Source: Eilatimonas milleporae
GTDB taxonomy: Bacteria > Pseudomonadota > Alphaproteobacteria > Sphingomonadales > Kordiimonadaceae
NCBI RefSeq assembly: GCF_003688555.1
Contig: NZ_REFR01000011.1
Location: forward strand, 372,001-436,000
Direction: 5' to 3'
Length of the DNA stretch: 64,000 nt
Shown here: piece by piece, positions 16,557 to 25,009 of the stretch
Layout: the number at the start of each line of letters is the position of its first letter
How positions within the stretch are numbered: position 1 is the stretch's first letter
Translations under genes and position numbers: made by a program
The notes under the pieces: generated by a model
Database searches by the model: none
What the model saw: only the letters and a program-made list of their open reading frames with translations
Told to the model about the DNA's origin: nothing

Positions 16557-18806
16557 ATGGCACACTACAAAGGCACGGTGGCGGCCCTCGCCACCCAGGT
16601 AGGTATTTGGGTGACATCCGCCCTGTCGGCCTCTGTGGCCCTGGCGCTGTCACACGGACCGGGGCGCGCCTTCCGCGTCTGGCACCGGGCGAAGCGCAGA
16701 GCCGGCCAGGCCATCTATGTCGAGGATCTGCCAAAGGGGCCGACGCTTACCTCCGGTCAGCGCCGCGCCGGGGGGCCGTCGGTTCCGCCGCGCCCCGCCG
16801 ACAAGGCGCATCCCTTCAAGCCGCGCTTCATGCGCCATGGACGCTTTCCGGAGCCGCGCCGGACGCTTGTCTACCGCGATCCTCCGCTTTCGGGGCTGAC
16901 CCTTGCCGGCGTCGGCGATGAAACGCCGCGGCGTTTCACCAAATTCTACCACGCGGGGCACGACCAGATTTACGGGGCGATAAATTTCGGGTTCCATATG
17001 CTCATGCAGCCCAGGGCGGTCGCGACGCTGATGCGGGTGCAGTGGGACAATCGGCGGGCGACCGGACCGATCGCCCGGGCCCGGCAGGATGTGGCCGATC
17101 CTGCCCTGATGGCCGAGACGATCAAGCGGCTCGCCAAAGCGTCCGGCGCAACCCATGTCGGCTGCACCCCGGTCGTGGAGGAGGCGGTTTACGCCCCTTA
17201 CGACGACGTTCTGCCCCACGCCATTGTCATCGCCGCCCCGATGGACCGCGAGGCCCTCCTCGGCATCCCCGACCCCGACAGCCTCGTTTCAATTCTGGAA
17301 GGCTATTATGAGGTCGGTCATACGGCCCTCGACATCGCCGAACACATCCGGTCGCTGGGCTGGCGGGCGGAGGCCGACACCAATCTCGGCAATGCGCCCG
17401 AAAAGGTGATGCACATTCCATTGGCGGTGAATGCCGGCCTCGGCACCATGGGGCGTCACACCTCTCTCATCACCGAGAGCCACGGGGCCAATGTGCGCCT
17501 GGCCGTCGTCCTGACCGACCTGCCGCTGGCCTTTGATGCGCCGGTGGACTTCGGCGTCGAGGCCATGTGCGCCAATTGCCGGGTTTGCCGCGAAAGCTGC
17601 CCGTCCAACGCCATCTACGAAGACAAGCAGATGGTCCGTGGGGTGCGGAAATGGCACCTGGATTTCGACCGCTGCATGCCATACTTCAACGAGAATGACG
17701 GCTGCGGTGTCTGCATCACCGTTTGTCCCTGGTCGCAATCGGGACAGGGGCCGCTGACGGCCCTGATGCAGCAGCAGCGGGCCCGCGTGGCCGACAGCTG
17801 GCCGGAGCCCGTGCCCGATGAGGATCGCCTTGTGGCTCTGTCCCCCATGCCGGACGAACCGCCCCATGTGCCGGCGGTCGGCGGACCGGAGGACTGGTGG
17901 CAGCAGGTCGAGATCACCGATCTTCGCCCGTTTCCCGGCGGCATTGTCGAATTGAGCCTGGAGCGCCCCGGCGGAGCGCCGCTGCCCGACTGGTCCGCCG
18001 GCGCCCATGTCGAACTGCGCCTGCCGTCCGCCCGCGTGCGGCCGTATTCGCTCGCCAACCTGCCGGAGGAGGGACGGTACCGGCTGGCCGTCAAGGTGGA
18101 GCGGGACGGCACCGGCGGATCGCGGGAGGTGGGCACCTTCCGGCCCGGTCAGCATCTGACCGTGTCGCGCCCCGGCAACAACTTTCTCGTCGCCGAGGAT
18201 CTGCCGCACATGATTTTGTGCGCCGGCGGGATCGGCATTACCGTCATCGCGGCGCTCGCCCGGCGCCTGACACAGCTTGGCGCCTCCTGGGAGATGCACT
18301 ATTCCGTCAGAACCGTGGATCAGGCCATCTATGCCGACGAAATCCGCGCCTTGAACGGCGGGCCCCTCACCATCCATACCGATCGCGACTGGCTCAAGAC
18401 GCCGCCAACGGACCGCCCCGTGGGCACGGGCGTCGCCACATGCGGTCCGCGGGCCTACATGGACGCCGTGCGCGCCTGGGCCCTTGCGGGCGGTATCGAT
18501 CCGAAACGCTACTACTGCGAGGAGTTCGGCTCGCTGCGCAAGGACGCCCCTTTCGATGTGGTCCTTGGCTCCAGCGGTGAGCGTGTGCGGATCGAGCCCG
18601 GACAGACGATCGCACGCGAACTGTCCCGGCGCGGCATCCATATTCCCGTTTCCTGCGGCTACGGCATTTGCGGGGCCTGCACGGCGGGCCTGCTGGAGGG
18701 CGAGCAGGACGCCCGCGACCATATCTTTTCCGACGAGGAAAGGCGCACGAAGATCGCGCTGTGCTGCTCCCGCGCGGCGGGCAGCGAGATCGTCATAGAT
18801 CTGTAG
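16557..18806 (+). CDS. Self-sufficient reductive dehalogenase (RdhA domain fused to FMN/NAD and 2Fe-2S reductase)
   Basis: The 749-aa protein has an N-terminal RdhA-type cobalamin and Fe-S part. Cluster motifs are visible at C338-x2-C341-x2-C344-x3-C348-P and at C383-x2-C386-x3-C390-P with an extra upstream Cys. From about residue 440 it continues as an oxidoreductase: RPYSLAN for flavin, GGIGITVIAALA for nucleotide, and a plant-type 2Fe-2S motif C700-x4-C705-x2-C708 with a late Cys. This is the architecture of BhbA from aerobic Comamonas, which dehalogenates brominated phenolics. There is no twin-arginine signal; residues 7-33 are hydrophobic. I use the ATG at 16557 (GGAG six bases upstream); an ATG at 16452 lacks a binding site. 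Confidence 0.88.
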   Translation: MAHYKGTVAALATQVGIWVTSALSASVALALSHGPGRAFRVWHRAKRRAGQAIYVEDLPKGPTLTSGQRRAGGPSVPPRPADKAHPFKPRFMRHGRFPEPRRTLVYRDPPLSGLTLAGVGDETPRRFTKFYHAGHDQIYGAINFGFHMLMQPRAVATLMRVQWDNRRATGPIARARQDVADPALMAETIKRLAKASGATHVGCTPVVEEAVYAPYDDVLPHAIVIAAPMDREALLGIPDPDSLVSILEGYYEVGHTALDIAEHIRSLGWRAEADTNLGNAPEKVMHIPLAVNAGLGTMGRHTSLITESHGANVRLAVVLTDLPLAFDAPVDFGVEAMCANCRVCRESCPSNAIYEDKQMVRGVRKWHLDFDRCMPYFNENDGCGVCITVCPWSQSGQGPLTALMQQQRARVADSWPEPVPDEDRLVALSPMPDEPPHVPAVGGPEDWWQQVEITDLRPFPGGIVELSLERPGGAPLPDWSAGAHVELRLPSARVRPYSLANLPEEGRYRLAVKVERDGTGGSREVGTFRPGQHLTVSRPGNNFLVAEDLPHMILCAGGIGITVIAALARRLTQLGASWEMHYSVRTVDQAIYADEIRALNGGPLTIHTDRDWLKTPPTDRPVGTGVATCGPRAYMDAVRAWALAGGIDPKRYYCEEFGSLRKDAPFDVVLGSSGERVRIEPGQTIARELSRRGIHIPVSCGYGICGACTAGLLEGEQDARDHIFSDEERRTKIALCCSRAAGSEIVIDL

Positions 18807-19371
18807 GGCCGGGATCTGTAGGCCGGTATGGCGTTTGCGCGCCTCCTGGTCCTGGGGTGTCCGGTATCGCGTCGGGGTCAGGCCACACGCCGGACGCGGC
18901 CCGCGATACCGCCAGTCCGGCCTGCCGGGCCGGACATAGTCCGCATTGGCCGGGTTGCCTCTGCCGTCAAGGGAGAATGCCTGCACAATATATAATATAT
19001 AAATATTTGATTTGATTAAGAAAGTTTCCAAGAAAAACTATATACTGTCCCTGTATTTTACAGTGTCCTGCAAGGGGGCGTCATGTACCGCCCCAGGTGC
19101 CCCAGATGCCCCTGTGACCTTCGGCGCTTTGGCGTGGATGATCGTACCATGTGCCGTCGATGGGCGGGACGGTTCGCCGGTCTTTGGTTCTGTCTGCCAA
19201 CGATGCGTCGGTAACGATCGTGCGTGAGTATGTACCAAAGGTTATAAATACACGTTAATTTTGTATTTTATTTTATAAAAAATACTCTTATAAGTATTGT
19301 TCCATATGGCCGGATATATCCTTTCAGTGGTCATGCGCCAGCAAATGCCTTTCCAGTAGGGGGACGGGGGA
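18807..19371. other. Intergenic region with repeat copy B and AT-rich promoter side
   Basis: This region holds copy B of the composite repeat (18863-19080), then about 150 bp without a gene. An AT-rich stretch at 19240-19300 follows, with an AATACT...AGTATT dyad (19280-19297) that probably belongs to the promoter of the CxxCH gene. Confidence 0.4.
18863..19080 (+). repeat. Composite dispersed repeat, copy B
   Basis: It shares with copies A and C the run GCGATACCGCCAGTCCGGCC and an AT-rich tail with AAGAAAAACTATATACTGTCC. The hairpin arms are GTCCGGC and GCCGGAC with a 7-base loop. The left inverted repeat is degenerate here, while the right one is kept. The flank CAAGGGGGCG after the right end also matches copy A. 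Confidence 0.65.
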
Positions 19372-20781
19372 ATGAGCCAGCATATCAGACACACGGCACT
19401 TGCCGTGGTTTTTTTCGCGTTTTCATTGTGTGGCGGCAGTACGGAGATTGCCGCGCAGGGGTATCCCGGCGGGGGCGGCGCTCCCTGCCCGGATGAGAAT
19501 ATCAACAGCTGGTTCCCGCACCAGGACACGCCGGAACCCGACAATGCGGGGTTTCAAAGCAAATCCATCTGCGAATTCCATGAATGGTCCTGGCAGATGT
19601 TTTTGTGGCTGACCCAGGATGTGGACGGACAGCCGCGGTTTCTGGGCTTCGAGACGCCCTATGACCTGCTCGGCATCAACAACCGCGAGGTGCTGATGCC
19701 GCGCATGGGCAAAAGCAACAGCGGCGAAAGCTTTGACGAATTTCTGCAAGCCGGCACGGACGGCATCCTCGTCGATCAAACCGGCGACGTTGTCTATTAT
19801 TCGCAGTATCTGGACGACACCTTCGTCACGTTCATGCAGGACAATGACCTCACCGATCCGAACAAGGCGTTTGACTTTCCGGGCACCACCAGTTTTCCCA
19901 TCGGCGCGGTCGAGCTGAAAGCGTCCTGGCGCATCGTCGATGAGGGCGAGGACACAAGCGACGTCTTCACCATGCCGTCGACGGTCTTCGCCCTGGCCAA
20001 CCGGGGCGGGAAGATCGTTGTCGATACCGCCAGAACCCGCGATGTGACGCTGGCGCTTGTGGGCTTTCACATCGCCGGCGTGGTCAACGGCCATCCGGAG
20101 ATGATCTGGGCCACGTTCGAGCATGTGAAGAACGCGCCCAAAGTGCCCGCCGATTTCACGCCCGATACGGTGATTTCGGACCATGATTACACTTTTTACA
20201 AGGCCGGTACGGTCTTTGCCGACTGTAACCTGAATTACGCCCTGTCGCCCGAATTGAAGCTGAATGAGAAAACACAGAAAATGTCGCCGGTCACCCAGGT
20301 GTGCCGCCAGTATGAATTCGGCAACGGCACGGACAACCTTCCGGTTCTTCAGGACAGCGTCAAGACCAACGACCGCAATGTCGCCGACCTGAACAAGGTG
20401 GTGCGGGCCCGTCTGAAGGCGGAAGGCGATGTTTTCGCCAATTACCGCGAAGTCGGCGCCATCTGGTTCAGGCCCACCGACGCGCTGAAGCCGGGTATGA
20501 GCCTTGCCAGCGATGTCGATGCCGCGGGCAATCAGTTTCTGATCGGTTCGCTCAGGCTGTCCAATTCCACCATCGAGACCTTCACCCAGCTTTCCAGCCG
20601 CATGAACAATTGTTTCCGCTGCCACAACACCATGCAGACGCTGGCCCCGGCAAGCGGCGACACCCGGCTGAAACCGCTGCCGGCCAAAAACATCAATATC
20701 AGCCACGCCTTCCAGAATATCTATTTCTGGTCGCAACAGATCGCCAACGGCGACACGCTGCTGGCCACACCCGAAAACTGA
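19372..20781 (+). CDS. Secreted protein with a single CxxCH haem motif, LodA-associated
   Basis: The 469-aa precursor has a signal peptide (hydrophobic to about residue 28). A conserved WSWQMFLWL stretch follows, and one haem-binding motif C414-F-R-C417-H418 lies near the C-terminus. It is a paralogue of the protein at 32297-33955: both share the WQ-aromatic stretch, an A/G-x-E-I/L-K-x-x-WRI block, an FEHV block and the late CxxCH. It has no close named family that I recognise. It ends 88 bp before the LodA-like gene and has a GGGGGA binding site. A role as periplasmic electron acceptor for the quinoprotein is plausible but unproven. Confidence 0.6.
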   Translation: MSQHIRHTALAVVFFAFSLCGGSTEIAAQGYPGGGGAPCPDENINSWFPHQDTPEPDNAGFQSKSICEFHEWSWQMFLWLTQDVDGQPRFLGFETPYDLLGINNREVLMPRMGKSNSGESFDEFLQAGTDGILVDQTGDVVYYSQYLDDTFVTFMQDNDLTDPNKAFDFPGTTSFPIGAVELKASWRIVDEGEDTSDVFTMPSTVFALANRGGKIVVDTARTRDVTLALVGFHIAGVVNGHPEMIWATFEHVKNAPKVPADFTPDTVISDHDYTFYKAGTVFADCNLNYALSPELKLNEKTQKMSPVTQVCRQYEFGNGTDNLPVLQDSVKTNDRNVADLNKVVRARLKAEGDVFANYREVGAIWFRPTDALKPGMSLASDVDAAGNQFLIGSLRLSNSTIETFTQLSSRMNNCFRCHNTMQTLAPASGDTRLKPLPAKNINISHAFQNIYFWSQQIANGDTLLATPEN

Positions 20782-20869
20782 GCCCGGCCAGGACGCGCGC
20801 CCGACCCGCAAGGGTGGGGACGGGCGCGCGCATGGGAAGGCTCACGCACAGATTTTTAGGGGAACATGC

Positions 20870-22966
20870 ATGTCCAACACCTATTTCCGGGTTCATCCCG
20901 CCATCAACATCGCCCGTGTCGGCAACAGCGACAGCTATTATATCGCGCCGGAAACCGCCGCCGGGGATCTCATCGACAAGGAAAGCGGCCTGTTCGGCGG
21001 CCTGCCCACCAATAAAGACACCGGAAAGCCGGTTGAGGCCGCCGATTTCCGCGACAGCGCGCAAAAGGTCGTGCGGCAGGCCGCGCGCTTCCGCATCTAT
21101 GCCTATGACCGGCCGCAGGATGCCTATCCCGGCACCGATCCGGGGCGCGAGATCAAAATCGGCGACACCGTCGGCGGCAAGACGGTCAAGGACATCGTCT
21201 GGATGGTCCATCTCGCCAACAAGAAGAACAATTTCTTCCAAATCACCAGCGCCAACGGCGAGGAAGAGGGCATCAATGCCTACAAGCCCGGTCCGGACGG
21301 AAAATACAATTTCCCGCCGGTGCGGGACCCCAGCATCGGCCCGGCGGCAAAAGACGGCCTGGAAAAACTGGCCGAGCCCGAGCGCCTGAAAAAACTGGTG
21401 ATCGATCCGGGGCCGCGCACCATCGCCTCCAGCGCGGCGCCGGACACCGTGGTTCCTTTCAACGCGGCCACGCCCTGCACCTTTGTCGACGACAAGGGGA
21501 ATGTGGTCGACGCGCCCTATTATCCCGTCAGCTTTCCCGACGATCATTTCAAGATGTATCAGTATTTCGGCGCCATCGACACGCTCGGCGAGCTTCGGAT
21601 CGAAAAGGATACCGGCCGGCTGGTGATTGCCGGCGGCTATGGCCGTGCCAGCGGTATCGAGCAGAAGGACGGCGGCCCGCCGCCCATGACCGATGCGATC
21701 GACAATAACTACTGGTTCGACGACATCGCCGACGGCCCGGTCAATGCGACCGTGCTGTTCGATGACGGCAGCACGGCCGAGGTCGTCGCCGGCTGGTTTG
21801 TCACCAGCGATCCCGGTTACGCCCCGCAGACCCGCAATATAGTCTCCACCTGGGACGATATCTTCAACACCTGGGTGGAAAATCTGGATCTCATGCCCGA
21901 CCTGTATTCAGGCGGCACTTACCAGAGCGATTACAAGGCGGTGTTCAACCGGGACATTCTGCCGGTCTTTCACGGTGCTTTCCTCCAGCGTTGGAACACC
22001 AACCTGCCGAGCCAGGGCATCAACGGCCATGACCTGATGGCCAGCATCACCCCGCGGGACAAACCCAGCGACCGCATTCCCAGCTTCAAAAGCCTGATGC
22101 GCGACCCCAACATCCCGCAGGACGATGACGAGGGCGTGAAAATGCCCCTGTCGCTTGGCGATGCCACCAAAAGTTTCCTGTCGGTCAGCCCGACGCAGTA
22201 TTTCCTGATGATGCAGTGGTATGACAACCGGTTCGTCGCCGATGCCCCGCCCATCGGTCCGGGCGAGCGGTTGGACCGGGATGTGTTGCTCAACTGCCTC
22301 GGCGGGCGTTATTCGCCGGGGATCGAGCTGACCTTCATCGTCCGCGACGTCAATCTGTACGATCAGGACTGGAAGGGGGCGACCGGCCCCTTCCGCATCA
22401 ATCAGGACAGGCTGGATTATACCCCCTACACCGAGGAAAGCGGCCGCGACAAAATCCCCCTCGGCGTCGGTTATATCCCGCTTCAGACCGCCAGGGTGCA
22501 GCCCGGCGACCTCAGCAAATTCATGTCGCAGCCCTGGCACACCGACTATAACAGTTGCGCCGTTCACCTGCCCGACCCCAACCCGGACGCCAACAATACC
22601 CTCTACTGGTCCTGGCCGTCACAGCGGCCGGTTCAGGTTCATCCCGCCGACCTGTGCCATTATGACGCCGAGAAAGGGGTCTGGAATCTGGGCGGCCAGC
22701 TGTTCAGCGTGCGCGGCGACGGCTCGGGACCGGAAAACGGCACCCACACCAATCTGCCCCAGAAGGTCGGACGCTTTCAGGAGTATCCCGATTTCGTCGA
22801 AAACTGGCACAAGGTCGGCTTTATCATTCAGGGCACGCAGATCCCCGCCGACCACGGTGACAATTACGGCAGCGACAAGTTCCTGGAAATTGCCAGCCTG
22901 TTCACCGGGCCGGGCGATCTGGTGCAGCCGTGGCCCACGGCCGTCCTGCCCACCGGCGATGACTGA
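20870..22966 (+). CDS. LodA/GoxA-like CTQ-dependent oxidase
   Basis: The 698-aa protein matches the LodA/GoxA family (L-lysine epsilon-oxidase, glycine oxidase): N-terminal FRVHPAINIARVGNS, a Cys in LNCLGGRYSPGIE (about C476), TDYNSC (C563), SWPSQRP and a late NWHKVGF (W646). In this family a Cys and a Trp are cross-linked into cysteine tryptophylquinone; C563 and W646 are my candidates from position. There is no signal peptide, as in LodA. The ATG has GGGGAA upstream. The substrate, probably an amino acid or other amine, cannot be told. The LodB-like flavoprotein gene follows by about 45 bp. Confidence 0.85.
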   Translation: MSNTYFRVHPAINIARVGNSDSYYIAPETAAGDLIDKESGLFGGLPTNKDTGKPVEAADFRDSAQKVVRQAARFRIYAYDRPQDAYPGTDPGREIKIGDTVGGKTVKDIVWMVHLANKKNNFFQITSANGEEEGINAYKPGPDGKYNFPPVRDPSIGPAAKDGLEKLAEPERLKKLVIDPGPRTIASSAAPDTVVPFNAATPCTFVDDKGNVVDAPYYPVSFPDDHFKMYQYFGAIDTLGELRIEKDTGRLVIAGGYGRASGIEQKDGGPPPMTDAIDNNYWFDDIADGPVNATVLFDDGSTAEVVAGWFVTSDPGYAPQTRNIVSTWDDIFNTWVENLDLMPDLYSGGTYQSDYKAVFNRDILPVFHGAFLQRWNTNLPSQGINGHDLMASITPRDKPSDRIPSFKSLMRDPNIPQDDDEGVKMPLSLGDATKSFLSVSPTQYFLMMQWYDNRFVADAPPIGPGERLDRDVLLNCLGGRYSPGIELTFIVRDVNLYDQDWKGATGPFRINQDRLDYTPYTEESGRDKIPLGVGYIPLQTARVQPGDLSKFMSQPWHTDYNSCAVHLPDPNPDANNTLYWSWPSQRPVQVHPADLCHYDAEKGVWNLGGQLFSVRGDGSGPENGTHTNLPQKVGRFQEYPDFVENWHKVGFIIQGTQIPADHGDNYGSDKFLEIASLFTGPGDLVQPWPTAVLPTGDD

Positions 22967-23011
22967 GCGGCCCCATCCCCCTGTGCCCGACAGTCTGTGC
23001 CCGGCAGCCTG

Positions 23012-24415
23012 ATGTCCAACGGCCATCCTATGCCTGATGGTCTGATATCCGGCGGCCCCAGTGCTGCCAGTGCCGACAGTGGGGTCGCCACGGGGCCGCG
23101 GACCGCCCCATGGCACCCCCCGCGCCAAAGGACCGTCGCCGTGATCGGCGGCGGCCCCGCCGGCGCGGTGGCGGCCCGGGTGGCGGCGCGCACCCTGGCC
23201 GCGATGGCCGGGGACGGCTGGCGACAGCGCTTTGCCGTCCATATTTTCGACAGTGCCCCCTGTTCGTCCGAGCGTATCGGTGTGTCCGTGCGTATCGGCG
23301 AAAGCATCCCGCCCGCGGCCACCCCGCTCCTGCGCAGGCTGGGACTGCACCGCGAAGTGGAGGACGGCGGCACCCATCTTGTCTGTCCCGGCAGCATATC
23401 GCTGTGGAACGGGGACCGTCCGGGCCACAATGACTTCATGCTGGATGTGATCGGGCGCGGGTATCATCTGGACCGCGCGGCCTTCGACCGGCAGCTGCTG
23501 ACGGCGTCTGAGCGCAGTGGTGCGGTTGTCCACCATGCCGCGCGCCTGACCCGCGTGCGCCCGCGCATCGGCATGGCGATCGCCGATCGCGGTGCCGTGA
23601 CACCCGGCCGTGCCGACGGCCCGCCAGAAAATTCGCCAGAAAACCAGCCGGAAAACCAGCCGGAAAACCCGTCAGGGAACCGGCGGGACGGCTGCGGCTA
23701 TCTCCTCGACCTGTCGCTATCGGGTCGGGGCCGGGCGGACAGCGTTTTTGCCGCGGATTTCGTCATCGATGCCACCGGCGGTCCGGCGGCCTTTGCCCGC
23801 CGTATCGGCGTCGCCCGCAATATTTTGGACGATGTCGTCTTCCACTGTGCCTTTTTCGATCTGCCGTCGGGTTGTGACCTTGTCTCCCACACACTGGTCG
23901 AGGCCGTCGCGGACGGCTGGTGGTATGCCGCCCGGCTTCCGGGTCACCGGCTGATCGTGACCTTCTGCACCGATATGGAAACCACCCGGCATCTGGCCTG
24001 TGCCGAGGCGGACATCTGGCACGGTCTGCTGCGGCGGACCCGCTGGCTGAAAACCGTTCTGCCGGACAGTGTGACCGGCGCCGGCACCCTGCCTGCCCGC
24101 ATTGTCACACGGGCGGCGCCGTCGGCGCTTCTGTCGGCGGTGTGCGGCGATGACTGGCTGGCCGTGGGCGATGCCGCCAGCCAGTATGACCCCATCACCT
24201 CCGCCGGCATCACCAAGGCCCTGATGCACGGCGAGGTGGCCGGACAGGCAGCGGCGCGCCGGCTGGCCGGCGGCGACCGCGAGGGCCTGCGGGCCTATCA
24301 GCGCCGGGTGTTCGACGATTTCCTGAATTTCACCCGCGTGCGCCGGCACCTGTATGGCAGCGAAACCCGGTTTCCGGACGCCCCCTTCTGGCGGCGGCGT
24401 CTGGGCCGGGCCTGA
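23012..24415 (+). CDS. LodB/GoxB-like FAD-dependent maturation protein
   Basis: A flavoprotein of about 467 aa with TVAVIGGGPAGAVAA (about residue 40) as FAD motif, DATGG in the middle and the WLAVGDAASQYDPITSAGI motif of the tryptophan halogenase/geranylgeranyl reductase-like group. LodB proteins are needed to make the CTQ cofactor of the neighbouring LodA, probably by oxygenating the tryptophan. I use the ATG at 23012; a GTG at 22997 is possible and neither has a clear binding site. A proline-rich PENQPENQPEN repeat (about residues 205-220), encoded by a 12-bp tandem repeat, interrupts the domain. Confidence 0.78.
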   Translation: MSNGHPMPDGLISGGPSAASADSGVATGPRTAPWHPPRQRTVAVIGGGPAGAVAARVAARTLAAMAGDGWRQRFAVHIFDSAPCSSERIGVSVRIGESIPPAATPLLRRLGLHREVEDGGTHLVCPGSISLWNGDRPGHNDFMLDVIGRGYHLDRAAFDRQLLTASERSGAVVHHAARLTRVRPRIGMAIADRGAVTPGRADGPPENSPENQPENQPENPSGNRRDGCGYLLDLSLSGRGRADSVFAADFVIDATGGPAAFARRIGVARNILDDVVFHCAFFDLPSGCDLVSHTLVEAVADGWWYAARLPGHRLIVTFCTDMETTRHLACAEADIWHGLLRRTRWLKTVLPDSVTGAGTLPARIVTRAAPSALLSAVCGDDWLAVGDAASQYDPITSAGITKALMHGEVAGQAAARRLAGGDREGLRAYQRRVFDDFLNFTRVRRHLYGSETRFPDAPFWRRRLGRA

Positions 24416-25009
24416 CCGGCGGCGGGGGTAGGGGGGCGGCACAGCCAAACAGGCGCACCCCGGCGGGGCGATATAGTTGTGCCCGCACCCATGCCCGCAC
24501 CATGAATGCCGGCGCCCGGATGCCGCCGCGCCTTGGCCTGTGTGCCGTCTCGTATCGTATCGGGATCAGGCCGCACGCCGGACGCGGCCGGCGATACCGC
24601 CAGTCCGGCCTGCCGGACCGGACATATGTCGCATGGGTCGGGCGGCCTCTGCCGCCGGGAGAAAATACGGGGACGGTATACTAGAAAATAATAAGTTAAA
24701 TATTTGACTTTATTAAGAAAATTTCTAAGAAAAACTATATACTGTCCCTATATTTTTACCCCGCTTTTCAAGCACGAGGTTTGTTCTCCACCGCCGTTTC
24801 GCCTCGCGGCCCGTTGCCGCCTGTGTCCGGTTCCATGCCTGTCCATGACGCCGTCACGAAAAGATTGTCACCGGTCCGTCTGCCCGCTCCCTGCGGGCCT
24901 CGGGCAGCCGCTGGGCCAATTGGATGGCTGGGCTGCCGCGCCGGCAATGAATATCTTGACAATACACGTAAAAATATAATTTATTATTTTAATAAATCTT
25001 TAAGGTTGC
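24416..25009. other. Intergenic region with repeat copy C
   Basis: It carries repeat copy C (24551-24772), about 180 bp of unremarkable GC-rich DNA, then an AT-rich run (24955-25000) that is the likely promoter of the next gene. No gene is supported. Confidence 0.4.
24551..24772 (+). repeat. Composite dispersed repeat, copy C
   Basis: It is the best match to copy B on the left (CACGCCGGACGCGGCC, then GCGATACCGCCAGTCCGGCC) and to copy A on the right. AATACGGGGACGGTATA lies at 24664-24680 and TATACTGTCCCTATATT at about 24738-24754, forming terminal inverted repeats around an AT-rich core of about 60 bp. The orientation is the same as in copies A and B. Confidence 0.68.
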
